A stretch of DNA of 64,000 bases from Cryoendolithus antarcticus (lineage: Eukaryota; Ascomycota; Dothideomycetes; Cladosporiales; Cladosporiaceae), in assembly GCA_002077065.1 (NCBI GenBank), contig NAJO01000012.1:930001-994000 (forward strand). Reading direction: 5' to 3'. Position numbers and translations under genes: made by a program. Shown piece after piece: positions 33,616 to 44,843 of this stretch. Below the pieces are notes generated by a model. That model was not told where the DNA came from. It made no database searches and saw only the letters and a list, made by a program, of their open reading frames with translations. Numbering within the stretch: the first letter of the stretch is position 1; the number at the start of each line of letters is the position of its first letter.

Positions 33616-33980
33616 TGTATAGAAGCCGGTACATTTGCGAAGGATACCTTCCATGACAACTCGTTGGTGAACGTGGTTCCGCATCGCAACGTTTCGGAAT
33701 CGTATGCCGCACTACAACCATGGCGCATGATCCGAAGTTTCTGATAACAGTCTCAATCAGCATCTTCTATAGCCTCGAGTGATTGGTACAGTGCCACTCG
33801 TACTTCAGTGTCTCTTCTGATGATGAGGAAACATGAAGGGAGCACGGAGATTTGACTTCCAGCACCACGCGGCCGAGAGAGCTTGGACACCAATGTCCCG
33901 GAAGGAGCCGCGGTCGACCTCGATCTTTGCGACTGTATCCATTGCTCTCCCGTCGTTCCCGAGTATTGGCTAAGGCCGTC
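33616..33980. other. Intergenic, nothing recognised
   Basis: This 365-bp stretch lies between the cystinosin-like gene and the surface-protein gene on the same strand, and presumably holds a terminator and a promoter. No gene is seen. Confidence 0.45.
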
Positions 33981-34774
33981 ATGGGGACAATGATGAGATC
34001 ACTGATACTGGCTTGTGGACTTGCGACACTTGTCAAAAGTCAGACGCTCACAGTGCCGCCGGACCTAACGAGCTTCGTGGACGCCACGGGCACGCGAAGC
34101 TTATGGGTACACTCCAGGGCAACCCAGTCGCTTATCTCGCAGTATTCTAACGCATCAACATAGATTCCGTTCTTCGCCGTTGAGAGCGCGCAAGCGTCGA
34201 TTCTGGAAACCGTAAGCCCAGCCAGAGCCCTTGCTAATACGCTACCATCCACTTACGCCTTTATCAGGACACTGTCAACAACCAAACCGTCTACGTGATC
34301 GCGTGCGCAACAAACGTCGCCTCCTGCGCCGTAGCACCCAACATTACGCTCACTGAAGGCCCGACGAATGCCGAGTACTCGCTAGTCAACTCGAATGGGT
34401 AAGTCCCACGCACGAATCCTGGCTTACGAACCATCGCAACTTACACGAATCACAGCGCAGCAACAGTCAATTGCAATTTCAACGACACACTCACCATCAA
34501 CTGCAACCAAATCCAACGCGACAGCACTAACGGCAACATCGACAAGACCAGTTCAGACCTATCGCCTACGCAAATCACGTTCCAGCCTGTGGATGTGACG
34601 GCTACGATGACCGACCCGGCGACGGTGAGTACCACGAGTACCAGCACGACTAGCAGCACGACGAGCAGTACGAGCTCGACGAGCGCGGGGGCTGTGCCGA
34701 CGGCGGCTGTGGGTGGGGTTTGGAAGGTCGGAGGCGCAGTGCTGGGCGGGGTGGTAGCTATTGTGGCATTGTAG
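33981..34774 (+). CDS. Secreted GPI-anchor-type surface protein
   Basis: Four exons: 33981-34106, 34164-34211, 34268-34398 and 34456-34774, giving 207 aa. All joins are in phase. The N-terminus is a signal peptide (MRSLILACGLATLVKS, cleavage before QTL). The mature part has four to six cysteines (YVIACATNVASCAVAP, NCNFNDTLTINCN) and several N-glycosylation sites. A Thr/Ser stalk follows, then a small-residue site and a hydrophobic tail (GGAVLGGVVAIVAL) typical of GPI attachment. Family unknown, but this layout is common for ascomycete cell-surface proteins. It may coat the wall; no function can be assigned. Confidence 0.78.
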
Positions 34775-34895
34775 GTAGCTAAGGGGAGGCGGAGAGAAGA
34801 GGGTTCGTGTTGGAATGGGTGTAGGAGTATGCGCTATGAGGCCTGAGTGGCAGGTATTGTTCAAATTCATGTACAGTCCATCATTAGCATGTAGT

Positions 34896-36270
34896 TTACG
34901 TTTGAGCGCTACTTATAGGTGGCTTTTGCTCCACCCACGCCGTCACTTTCTCAAGCATCTCGGTCATGACTCCCTCCTTCCGCCAGAAGTGGCCGGCTCG
35001 CTCGACCTGAGCCCACTCAACCTCGGTAGACTGCGTCTTGAGCTTGTCGGCCCATGACCGCAGTCTCCGACTCGACGTGAACGAGTCTGCAGAACCCCAG
35101 ATCAACAGCGTGGGCGACTCGAGCGCACCAAACCCTGAACTGCGGTCGAGCGAGCTCTTCGGACTGCTGAACAGCGTAGAGACCGAGCCTGGTGCGACCA
35201 GGGTGTGTGCGAGTGGTGGCAGAACCGGAGACACGAGCAGGTAGGACACATCCACTTCAGGCTCATTCGTCGCGTTCTGCTGCGCAGTGAGCAAAGGTGA
35301 CAGCGGCAGGGGCATCGGTGGTTCATCGTTAGGGCCGGTAGCAGTCACACCTCCGCTCTTCCGCCTAAGATGAGCTTTCACCCGTTGCGGCAAGTCGACA
35401 CTGCGGCGGATCACATCCAGGCTGCGCCTCGAGTCCCTACTCCGTCTTCGCTCGGCAGGGTCGGTCTCCTCGCCTCCCATGACCACTGGTGAAGGCCGCA
35501 TGCGCTGCGAGGTAGGTGAAGTAGCATGATCCGGTGGCATCAGCTGCCGTCCTCGAGGACTTGCTGGAGTCTGCTGGGCGTGTGCCGACCGCCCAATGTC
35601 TTGGGCGAGTTTGCGGGCACAAAGAACGATCTCCGTAGCTGTTGTGCCATGCTGGGCTTCTTCGAAACGGGAAATGAGAGTCGCCACGCTGGGTAGGCGT
35701 GACAGTATGAGAGAGCCGTAGGAGTATCCTGCCAGCAGCAGGCTTGGCCGGGCGATCGGGTGCTCGGTACTCGAGCCAATGGTGTCGATCGTGGCTCTAC
35801 TCAAATCACTTCCTTGCGGGCCCTGCAAGATTGGTCTTCGCGCTCCCGCAGGCGATTGTAGGCGCTGCAGCAGATAGATCATAAAGCCGGCGAAGGAAGC
35901 GTAGTCCTGCCTTTCAGCTCGGCCAGTCCAGCTCGTCCGACCTTTCGACTCCGAGGCGCCTCTGAATCCAGTCAGCTCAAGCAGATCTTTCGGACTATGA
36001 TTCAACCATTGCCACTGACCGGAAGTTGAACGTGCCGACAATGAAGCCCGAGTGCAGCAAACATCTCGTCAGAGCCAACACAACCGGATCGTCGTAAGAT
36101 CCACCCAGCGAGGCATAGGGATGCGCGATGATCGCACCGCGGAGTACTTGACCGCCCTCGCCCGCGCGATTCAGTAGATCTTGAATTGTCATTGGCTCGT
36201 GAATGCGACAGTCAAGCGGTGTGTCGTTGTGCAGTGAGGGGATCGTGAAGGTATATGCCGGCTCGAGCAT
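34896..36270 (-). CDS. Alpha/beta-hydrolase-fold protein
   Basis: Two exons: 36270-36020 and 35961-34896, giving 438 aa. The first exon holds the entry strand and GAIIAHPYASLGGSYDDP, resembling the oxyanion region of dienelactone-hydrolase-like enzymes. After the intron (NF-R joined to GASES) come a nucleophile elbow GYSYGS near residue 170, a long low-complexity insertion with Arg/Ser runs, then LIWGSADSF, which would carry the acid, and ERAGHFW, which would carry the catalytic His. The triad looks complete. The charged insertion between elbow and acid is larger than in simple hydrolases. Substrate unknown. Confidence 0.82.
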
Positions 36271-36743
36271 CTTTGGGATAACGCGAAGAGGCTCGACGAG
36301 CCAATGGACGTGTTGATCATATCATGTTTGGGACAAGCAAGTGGCGTTACAGTAGGCAATGACGCCGAGGACGTAAGTGCAACAAGTCGGACACTTGGTG
36401 AGGATATGTATGTGGAAGTAGTAGTCACGCACGAAGTTGGAAGGAGCTCGGTGGGGATTGTTGTGGCGTTTCAAGGACGTACCGTGGTGACAGATCCCTG
36501 GAACTATATTACAGACGGACATAAAAGGGTACTACATAGGACAAGTGAAGAACAAACATGACTGCAGAGAGCTACTAGTCCACCCTGTCCGAGCGTCTTC
36601 CTGTGCTTCACTGCTTCGCCACGTCGGCTGAATACCAGAGACTCCTGCTCTGCCCGTCACAAGACCTCCCATCCGCATATTCCATACATTCATAGCACAT
36701 ATACCGCCCACATGACGTCTCCGCAGACCCTATCCTGCCTGCT
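36271..36743. other. Intergenic, nothing recognised
   Basis: About 470 bp between two minus-strand genes. It holds the promoter side of the hydrolase gene and the 3' side of the phosphodiesterase gene. No gene is seen. Confidence 0.45.
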
Positions 36744-38981
36744 TTACGAGCTCTCACTCCCCCTTTCCCCTCCCAATCCACTCTTCTTCCTCCAGAACTT
36801 CAGCCCTCTCAATCGACTTCGACTTCGACTTTCCCTCAGGCCTCCAGCGGTCGGACTACTAGGCACAGCCGGTGGTCTCCTCGACTCGCCTTCCCCTGCA
36901 ACATTCGTATCCGCGCTCGTGGCAGCAGATGAAGGCTGCGTAGCGTTGCTTGTCGCGTGGCTTCGCACCAGGATCGTGGTCAGACTCTCGTCCTTACTGC
37001 CTCGCCTTGAAGAGGGAAAGGAGTGCATGTGCTCCAGCGCCACGTCTTTGCTAGACCTCCGCGAGGCTGCTGTGGGATTGTGATCGCGTTTTGACGGTGA
37101 CGAGGGGGCGGAGGGAAGAGGCATGACGGCAGGTTCGGACCGATGGTGCATGGTTTCGGCTTTGTTGATCTCGTTTCTTCCTACTGAGCTGAATGTCAAA
37201 GGAGCGTCTTTGCCTTCCGATCCGCGCCGTTCTTTCTCTTCTTGTATCTTCTGCTCCCAGGTCGCTTGGTTGACTTGTAGCGTCTCCACTGAGCAGGCCA
37301 CACTGGGAATGATCTCCGAGATGCCCTGGAATAGTGGGAAGCCGAAGAGGTTCATGAAGCCTTTCTGACTTTGCGCAGCGGACAGCACATCGTCTTTGTT
37401 GGGTGGTCCGCCGAAAAGACACGTCGGTATGCCTAGTTCCTGCTCCAACTCACCCTGCCGCGCGAACTCCGAGATCAGTACTTTGGCCCATTCTGACGAG
37501 ACAGCAAATGGACGCGCGACATTGGAGATGTCAGCTGCTTTCATCAGAAGCGCCATCATCAATTCTCGCGCGTGCTCGCGATCTTTGTCGGCCCATTGAT
37601 CGAGATTCTGCTTGCCGTCCGCATGCTTCTTCTTAAGCTCGCCGAGCGTAGCCATATACTCGAAGTGCCGCTGCATGTCCGTCGCGAGAATATTGGAAAT
37701 CATGCTGGAGCGGAAGTTGGCGATCTTCGTCAAACTTGGCCAATGTCGTCGAAGGAGCTGAGTGTATGCTGCGCAGTGATAGTTCTCCAGCACAGACTTG
37801 TCGTTATAAAGTTGCGCTAGCGGGTGGTTGCAGGCGACGAGGAAGGCGTTGTTGACGCCTGGGTGGCCGACGTCGTGGCCGATTGCGGAGACTAATAGTA
37901 TCAGTCCGTCCAGAGGTGTCAGGACTCGCTCGAGACTTGTCCGTTCGGTCGCGCGCCGCGTAGACGACTCGACAGGCGGGCACACGCCGATGTTTACCAG
38001 GAAAATGTATATCGACTGAGTGACGTCCACGGCATGTCGCCAATTGTGATAGTGAACCTCCCGCTCATGCTTGTACTGTCTTCGAGTCGCAAGCAGAAGA
38101 CCCATGATATCTGATCTTGAAATCCTGTACTCCGCAAGCTCCGGTGCCTTGAGCACGTGCTCAACCATGAAGAGCGTGGCGCAAGTCAGTTCGTCCATGC
38201 TCATTTCGTGAGCTGGGAAACCCCACCACTGTACAGCTGAGTTGATGTAGCGTAATCGCGCTGGCAAGATTGTCTTGTCTGGCCGATGTGATGGCTTGCC
38301 AGGGTGGCTTGTATCGCGAATACTATCAGCGAGATTCCGGGCCATGGTGACACCGATAAGGTCTGCCCGTGGTCGTAACTCTTCTTTGACGTGTCCGACG
38401 AGTCTGCTCAGATCCTCCGGTTTCAGTGGACTTCGCAATGTCTCCACGGCACCAGCGTTCAGGTAATCTGTGGCGGTCTCCGAGCTTGGTGGTATATCGG
38501 CAATCTTCGAAGCCGCGGGTAATATGACAAAGGGTATCACGTGGTGCTGATACCGCGCGCCTTGAACATCGGTGGCCAGTGAGCGCAGGAACGCTATCGC
38601 AGGGTCTTCGTCTGCGCCCTTGCCGGACTGCAGTTGTTGCGACTCGAGCAGCACGACCGTCGGTGTAGAGCCCGCATACTGCTCGATGCGCTCCCAGCAT
38701 TCTCGTGATGAAGAACTCAGGAACACTGCGCTAAGTCAGCATGCCGTCTCCACTTCTCACCCTTTATCATCCTCATTTCACATACCTTCATGGAACCCTC
38801 CCTGATCCTCATCCAGCAGTATCCTCACATTCGCACCCACCACCCCTCTCGGCCCATCTTCCTCACTTCTCCCTTCTCTGCGCGCCGGCGGGTCCTTCCA
38901 GTGGTGCACGGCGGAGACGTGCTCCCCAGCGCTCGTGCAATAATACACAGCCCGACACCGCCCATCGGCTGCCTCTTCCAT
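36744..38981 (-). CDS. pde2: High-affinity 3',5'-cyclic-nucleotide phosphodiesterase
   Basis: Two exons: 38981-38786 and 38725-36744, giving 725 aa. The intron rejoins FHE and VFLSSS in phase. The catalytic HD domain starts near residue 250 with YHNWRHAVDVTQS (first metal His), then IGHDVGHPGVNN (metal His and Asp), LENYHCA and the later KAADISNVARPF containing the last metal Asp. This set identifies class-I PDEs; by similarity it corresponds to yeast Pde2 and fungal PdeH, which break down cAMP and so damp PKA signalling. The C-terminal 150 residues are disordered and Ser-rich. The start is the first ATG in the open frame (38981); upstream in-frame codons have only TTG. Confidence 0.93.
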
Positions 38982-40337
38982 CTGCTCTCTTGTGCCCGCA
39001 GGCCGCAGCTGTGGTGAATTGTGCTGCGCCAATTCTCGGGATGCCCGCTCAGATTACTTCGAGATGGCAGTGGCCAGGCTTGTACTGTTTATGCCGGCGC
39101 ATTCGGCGTCGCGACTTCCAATGCTTCGGGGCCGAGTGAGGGAAGGAGCGACGAGTGTGCGCAATGCTGCCTGAGAATGAAGTGTGTCGCAAGACCGAAT
39201 GCTAAATCAACGTGTGATCTTTCCCCCCTCTCTTCTGCGCATGCACCTCGTGTCGCACAGCTGGTGTGTATGCAGCAGCAAATGCAGCCAAGTAGTCCAC
39301 TAGGAGACAGCAAGGCGTGCTTTGAAACCACGCTGGAATGCTGTCACCGCGAGTCGAGCATGTACATGCATGCCCACCAGTCCCTACAGGTCAGTACACG
39401 ACTGAGATACGCTCGAGATGGCGCCGTCGATGATCAGCGCGGTCGGATAGTCAGATTGCAGACAGGTAAGCCCTTCCCATTGGTTGAGTGAAGAGTTCAG
39501 CTGTGGAGTCGCTCGTAGCGTGGGCATCCCTGCGCTTCTCGAAGGAAAGGAAGGTCTTGGGCTGATAGTCGTCGTTTCCCCGCGTGCGAGCCGAGTAGCT
39601 CCTTCCCAAGCATCCATGCGATATCTATCGAGATTCCCTCCGTGGACTGAGCCTGGCCCTCCACGTCGTGCTCGTTACTCTCTGTGCAGTACTCCCTACC
39701 CGCACAACTCTCGACCTGGCCCATCCGATCAATGATCGACACCCTCCCACAGCTCTACCGGCATCCGCACCTCACCTTGCATGACTCCCCCTCCCGTCAT
39801 CATCAGGCCTGCACCTAGCCCGTGGCGCAATCCTCAAACAGGGCCCTTCCACCGCAACGTCCATCACAGCTGCTTTCGGACGTGTCAACTGACTTGCAGC
39901 GCATCTCTGCTATCGCGATCGACATGAAGTGGAGTCAGAGTCTCGGAGGTAACAGCTTAAGCATTATGGGTTTGATGAGGATGCGAATTGCGTGGGGAGG
40001 AGATGTCACTGATGAAAGTTTACGACAAAGGGTCTGATGGGAGTGAAGCAGGCTTACGCTGCAGGGCAGATGAGTTATTCGCCACATGCCCTTCAATTGG
40101 CGTGGCGAAGCCATCGACCACAGGTCACCATCACATCGACGCTCGGTCACGAATCTCCACGGCATTTTCCCATCATTGCGCGCCTCGTGGACATAACATA
40201 CACGTCCTTAGCCCTGACATTCGTGTCTAGAGTGCCTCATTGACCGCATGCCCCCTAAATTGCCCAGTGCATTCCCACTGCCGAGCGTTGCCGTACTATG
40301 TTGCGTTGTCGCATCACTTCATCGCACCATCAAATGC
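38982..40337. other. Intergenic, no gene recognised
   Basis: About 1.36 kb upstream of the phosphodiesterase and downstream of the NPT1 gene. Several overlapping ORFs of under 160 codons are present, none convincing. No repeat was seen. Confidence 0.5.
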
Positions 40338-41741
40338 TCACTTACTATCCCTCGCCCACGGAGCCGCCGCATCCCATCGATGCGCCTCATCGCCCTCCAC
40401 CAACGACTTGTCGGTATACCCCAAGTTATGCTTGACCTCGTCGACAAGCTTCGAAGGGCCCATGTTCTTCCCCCGATCGTCACTCAGCTTTACGGTCGAC
40501 TTCCCATTCACCTCCGCTAACTTGATGACGATATTCATCGGCACGCTCTTGTCATTGACAGAGAGGTGCCAGAAATCGTTCGTGAAGTAAGTCCCCACGC
40601 CAAAAGATGGGGTGAGTCCCGCGGCTTCGGTGGCCTGTTTGTACTCGATGCAGCGATCCACAGTCAAGGAGTCGGAGAAAACGATAGTCTTCGAGCCCTT
40701 GATGCCACGGCCGTCGTAAAAGGTCTTCATCATCTGAATGAAGTCGAGAGGATTGCCGCTATCTTGCCGAACGCCCGTGAAGATTGTGGCGTAGGAGTCG
40801 GTGCTCCAGTCCTCGGTACTTGAGTTCGATGTTGCATCTTCTCCGTCCTTTGGCGCCGGCTTCACGAAAGCCTTGAGGAACGATGGAGTGCCGAAAGTGT
40901 CTGTAAGCGCGATACTTAACACGCCACGGCCAAAGGTCATCGTCCAACGGCGAAGCGCTTCCTCATTCGCGTGGTCGTATTTGCCGGAGAGCGCGGCGAT
41001 GCCCATTGTCCACTCGTGCGCGACAGTCCCGATCGGCAGCACGCCATACTTCTTCGCAAAGTGCACATTCGATGTGCCCGTGAATTTGCCCGGCCAGCCC
41101 CCCTTCTCACCTTTCTTCTTCGCCTGCAGCAGCCCTTGCATGACAAGATCGTGGGTGTGATAGTCACGCCGCCGTCGACTGCCGAATTCACTGAAGCTAC
41201 ATCCGCTTTCGAGCAACTGACAGCCCTTGTGCTCGGCTTTCTCCATTTGGCCATTGTGGTTCCAATCCTTGTCAACGAATTTGAAGTAGGCTTCTGAGCA
41301 GAGCGAAAGCAGCGGAATCTCGTATAAGATAGTCCCAACCCACAGACCATGCACTCGAATACTGATCTCGCCGAGCTGTCCATCCCCTTCTGATGAGCCG
41401 TGGACCGGATTGAATGATAAGTCAACCTGTTCCGCAACCTTGAACCGGTACTGCTTGAGATAGGCCAAGTAGTCCGCTCCAAGGTAGGGGCAAGTTGCCC
41501 CTAGCCAGTCAATCTCATCGGTCGTCGCACGAATATCGCCCAGAAGCTTGACCTGATTCTGCAACCAAGTGAATGCTGCGCGGTTGAACTTCATGTGTGT
41601 TGTCCGGTTGGTGAAGTTGTAGGATACGTGCTCGGCAGGAAAGTGCTTAAGCACCGCGCATTGCATAGTCAGTTTGTAGAGATCCGTGTCGAAAATCGAT
41701 GCAATACCCTCGCGCACGCCGCCGCTGTTGGTGGTCGCCAT
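40338..41741 (-). CDS. NPT1: Nicotinate phosphoribosyltransferase
   Basis: A 467-aa intronless gene. It makes nicotinate mononucleotide from nicotinate and PRPP in the NAD salvage (Preiss-Handler) pathway. Family landmarks are DLYKLTMQCAVLKHFP near residue 20, NFTNRT, SEFGSRRRRDYHTHDLV, GTSNVHFAKKYGVLPIGTVAHEW (the His of AHEW is the site I believe is phosphorylated in the yeast enzyme), LTDTFGTPSF, GVRQDSGNPLDF and the FGVGTYFTNDF strand. All catalytic regions seem complete. I chose the ATG at 41741; the longer frame upstream would add 30 residues absent from the family. It is divergent from the Mpv17-like gene. Confidence 0.96.
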   Translation of the reverse strand: MATTNSGGVREGIASIFDTDLYKLTMQCAVLKHFPAEHVSYNFTNRTTHMKFNRAAFTWLQNQVKLLGDIRATTDEIDWLGATCPYLGADYLAYLKQYRFKVAEQVDLSFNPVHGSSEGDGQLGEISIRVHGLWVGTILYEIPLLSLCSEAYFKFVDKDWNHNGQMEKAEHKGCQLLESGCSFSEFGSRRRRDYHTHDLVMQGLLQAKKKGEKGGWPGKFTGTSNVHFAKKYGVLPIGTVAHEWTMGIAALSGKYDHANEEALRRWTMTFGRGVLSIALTDTFGTPSFLKAFVKPAPKDGEDATSNSSTEDWSTDSYATIFTGVRQDSGNPLDFIQMMKTFYDGRGIKGSKTIVFSDSLTVDRCIEYKQATEAAGLTPSFGVGTYFTNDFWHLSVNDKSVPMNIVIKLAEVNGKSTVKLSDDRGKNMGPSKLVDEVKHNLGYTDKSLVEGDEAHRWDAAAPWARDSK

Positions 41742-42395
41742 GTCGAAATGGAAGCCTTGATTGCTCCGTGGTCGACGACTCTGTTGCGTAGATATTGCAA
41801 TCTGGAGGAGTAGATCAACTACTGTCCACACACCAAAGAACGCTAGTTGTGGTGTAATGTAGGCTGGAATAGATTGGAACGCGAACGTGAAGTCTTATTG
41901 AGGTGTTAAGTGGTTGCTAGATGGTGAGCTTCTGTTGTGGCCGGCCGTGCAACGTCTGACTGGTCCTAGAAGCTTCTGCCACCTACATGTACGTCCAAGC
42001 CAATATTTGTGTGAGCACAATATTGCACTTGCTGGCCGCTGTGTCTACATTGTCTCTACTCGCATGTTGAGCTTGCTATGCCTGTGGTATCATGGTGAAG
42101 CTCATCCAGAATGCGCGTGAACTCAAACGCGACACGAGGCAGTCGCGATAGGGATCACGGATAATAATCCGGCTAAAAGCGATAAGAGGCCTCTATCAAT
42201 GGCTTCGAAGACTGCGATGTTGCGTGCATTGAGCACACGTCTTCGGGCGGTGTATCGTTAGCCGCATCCACATCACTCACTCCACGCGACGCTAAAGCAG
42301 GAATAATATTCTTCTGTTGAGCCTCATCTTCCCTCTCTGCCTTGAGAACACCTCATAGCTTCGTACCTGCATATCGCCCACCTCACATCACCAAG
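41742..42395. promoter_or_regulatory. Divergent upstream region of NPT1 and the Mpv17-like gene
   Basis: A 654-bp region between two divergent ATGs, with a pyrimidine-rich leader just before 42396. No element was recognised and no gene is seen. Confidence 0.45.
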
Positions 42396-43063
42396 ATGGC
42401 ATTACGCTGGTGAGCACTCTATCCTTACCGCATAGCTCGATCACTTATTAACAATGCCTCTCCTTGCAGGTACCAAGCCAAATCGGCCTCCCGCCCCATC
42501 CTCACTGCCGCCATCTCCAGCGCCGTCCTCTTCGGCACCGGCGACGCAATGGCCCAACACCTAGTCGAAAAGCGCGGCCTCAAGAACCACGACCTCGGCC
42601 GCACAACCCGCATGGTGCTCTACGGCGGTGCTGTCTTCGGCCCCGCAGCAACAAAGTGGTTCGGCTTCCTACAAAACAAAGTCAAGATCCCCGGCCGGCC
42701 CAATCTCGAGATCGTCGCAAGAGTAGCTGCAGATCAGTGCTTGTTCGCGTCGACGAATCTATTCGTTTTCTTAAGCAGTATGGCGCTCATGGAGGGGACG
42801 GACCCAAGTAAGAAGCTAGAGAGCACTTATTGGAATGCATTGCAGAAGAATTGGATGGTTTGGCCGGCGGTGCAGTTCACGAACTTCAAGTTTGTGCCAT
42901 TGGAGAGTCGGGTGTTGGTTGTGAACGTGGTGTCGCTGGGTACGCTCAACATGTGGCTAGTGGACATGGATTTAGACTGACCAATTGCACAGGCTGGAAT
43001 TGCTACCTCAGTTTCCTGAACAGCCAACCCGGCGGCGAAGCTCAGTACCCTCCTGACGTATGA
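42396..43063 (+). CDS. Mpv17/PMP22-family membrane protein (Sym1-like)
   Basis: Three exons: 42396-42409 (14 bases), 42470-42939 and 42993-43063, giving 184 aa. The first exon MALRW joins to YQAKSASRPILT; the last adds GWNCYLSFLNSQP. Family signs are the N-terminal WYQ with a P-x-LT-x-A start, GDAMAQ, the central GP-x-x-x-KWF motif (GPAATKWFGFL), WPAVQFTNFKFVPLESRVLVVN and the WN-x-YLS end. Sym1 and Mpv17 are four-helix channels of the mitochondrial inner membrane; PMP22 is peroxisomal. Which applies here is not clear. The final intron removes a stop codon after NMWLVDMDLD and restores the family C-terminus. Confidence 0.95.
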
Positions 43064-43274
43064 ACGACTTGAGTTCCACCTACGACTCGCCCTCACAACC
43101 CTGCGCTCAGCCAGAGGATGTGCCCAGACAGCACATCCACCCTGGATCATCTTCCAGCACGGAGGCAAGCGCTTCCATTTTCGGCGATTCGGGTGGCTCA
43201 TGCGCATTTGTAGCGCGACCTGGCGCCGGCGCGAGCACACAGCATCTGTAAACTAGTACAGGCACATCAACACT

Positions 43275-43810
43275 TCACGACGGCTGCTCAGACTTCGCGT
43301 TGGCTTTCTCATCCTCCTCGGGGGTCCGCGTGCGAAGCTGGAGGGCATGTATACCACCTTCGGCAGCAATCTCATCCTTAAGGAGAGCATAGACCATGCG
43401 ATGCCGCGCAGGCTGCATTTTGGACTTGAAGGCTTCGGAGGTGACGAAGAGTCTGCGGGCCATAAGTGACTATACTATGTAGATAGAAGCTGTCGAATGC
43501 TGACCTGAAGTGCGTTTCCTTGGATGTACTGTCTGCCATTGCCTTGTGATGTGCGTGCTTATGCGAGTCGTTGAAGATTTCGATCGATGTCGGCTTCAAC
43601 GCGTCTCCGAGCTACAATTTGCTCAGTATCCAGTTCAACTCGTTCACCGTCGTGCTCTCAATCAGGCTGTTCGTCTTACAGCCTCTGCCAATCGTTGACA
43701 GATAATGATAGACTGACTTTCTGCCGGATCGCATCCTCCATCGGCGTCTTCGATGCTGATGTGGAAGACATCGAACGAGGAAGCGCAGATCGCGCAAGAC
43801 TTCGGAACAT
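43275..43810 (-). CDS. BolA-like protein (probably mitochondrial)
   Basis: Three exons: 43810-43718, 43611-43505 and 43452-43275, giving 125 aa. The joins restore AIRQK-LGDALKPTSIEIFNDSHKH and ETHF-RLFVTSEAF, matching BolA order: an alpha helix, a beta strand with a conserved histidine after SHKH, the FR(L)-x-V/I-S segment, and RHRMVYALLKDEI with the second conserved His. The N-terminus (MFRSLARSALPRSMSSTS) is Arg/Ser-rich and free of acids, like a mitochondrial presequence. BolA proteins pair with monothiol glutaredoxins in iron-sulfur cluster delivery. The spacing from the Mpv17-like gene (211 bp, convergent) is tight. Confidence 0.93.
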
Positions 43811-44027
43811 ACGCAATGTGCTATCGAGATGACGATGCTGATCGAGCCTTACTCGGTTGAAATCGAAGAAGGTCGTTGCTTGCTAGTGGTCTCTCGAGTT
43901 CGAGGTCTGTCGGCTGCACTTTCCTCACGAACGCAGCTACGTCAATCTGCATGTGAATGCACACATCACAAACATCGACCTCCTTACACGCTCTACCAGC
44001 ATATCGACATGTGACCCTCCTTCCAAC

Positions 44028-44843
44028 ATGGCGCCCATCCGCCGCTACCTCCGCATAACGAAGTACTCTGTCCTCGAGCTGCGCATCTACCCCGACACCC
44101 CCTCCGACGCACCCTGGCTCCTCTCCAATGCCACCCAACCCTCCCCCGTCCTCCCCCGCATAATCTCACTTATCCGGCCCAAAATCCTCCCCAAGTTGCG
44201 CGAAGAGAACGAGAATGCCAAGAAGAAGACAGGCAAGAAGAAGAAGGGAATCAGAGATGTGGCTGTTGGGGAGGACTTCGAGGTGGTGATGTTCTTGACT
44301 GAGATGGTGGGTAGGTATAGTCTGATTGCTAAGAAGAAGACGTTTGGGGATGGAGGGAAGGGGAGGCTGAAGGGAAATGGCGGGAAGTTGACGGGATGGT
44401 TGGGTGGAGGTGGAGAGGGAGAGGAGCCGTTGGTCATGCGAGAGGATGATGATGGGGACGTGAAGCTGGATGATATTCCGGAGGCTGACACGGTAGCGGA
44501 GAAGCGGAAGGCTGTTGACGGAGAGGGCGACGAGGATGAGCCGTACTTGCTGGGCTCGAGCGAGGATGAGGCGTTACCAGCTCCCAACCGGCGGAAGCGG
44601 GGACAAGCTGCAGTAGGGAACGGCGATGAAGATAGTGCTAACGACGACAAAAAGAAATTGGCGCTCAACACCTCGTACGACGGCTTCAGCATCTACGGTC
44701 GAACACTGTGTCTGATCGTCAAGCGCAAGGGGAAGAAGACGGCTGCACATGCCAGCGCGCCAGCAGTTGCAGGAAGCCAGATGATGGAGAATTGGGTCAG
44801 TACGCAGGCTGCACAGGAGACTGGACTGGACGACGAAGACTGA
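44028..44843 (+). CDS. Hypothetical conserved-looking protein with acidic middle region
   Basis: An intronless 271-aa protein from the ATG at 44028 (MAPIRRYLRITKYSV); an upstream ATG at 43953 would add a poorly structured leader. Two ordered ends, RRYLRITKYSVLELRIYPD at the start and TSYDGFSIYGRTLCLIVKRK near the C-terminus, flank a Lys-rich stretch (KKKTGKKKKG), a Gly-rich linker and an acidic Asp/Glu region. The two ends could pack as one beta-rich domain with a long insertion. I do not recognise the family. Its basic and acidic tracts suggest a nuclear role (inference only). Its start lies 217 bp from the divergent BolA gene, so they share an upstream region. Confidence 0.75.
   Translation: MAPIRRYLRITKYSVLELRIYPDTPSDAPWLLSNATQPSPVLPRIISLIRPKILPKLREENENAKKKTGKKKKGIRDVAVGEDFEVVMFLTEMVGRYSLIAKKKTFGDGGKGRLKGNGGKLTGWLGGGGEGEEPLVMREDDDGDVKLDDIPEADTVAEKRKAVDGEGDEDEPYLLGSSEDEALPAPNRRKRGQAAVGNGDEDSANDDKKKLALNTSYDGFSIYGRTLCLIVKRKGKKTAAHASAPAVAGSQMMENWVSTQAAQETGLDDED

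Noticed and set aside
44087..44692. 201-aa minus-strand Ser/Pro-rich ORF
   Set aside because: Shadow of the Lys/Glu/Gly-rich coding strand of the gene at 44028-44843.
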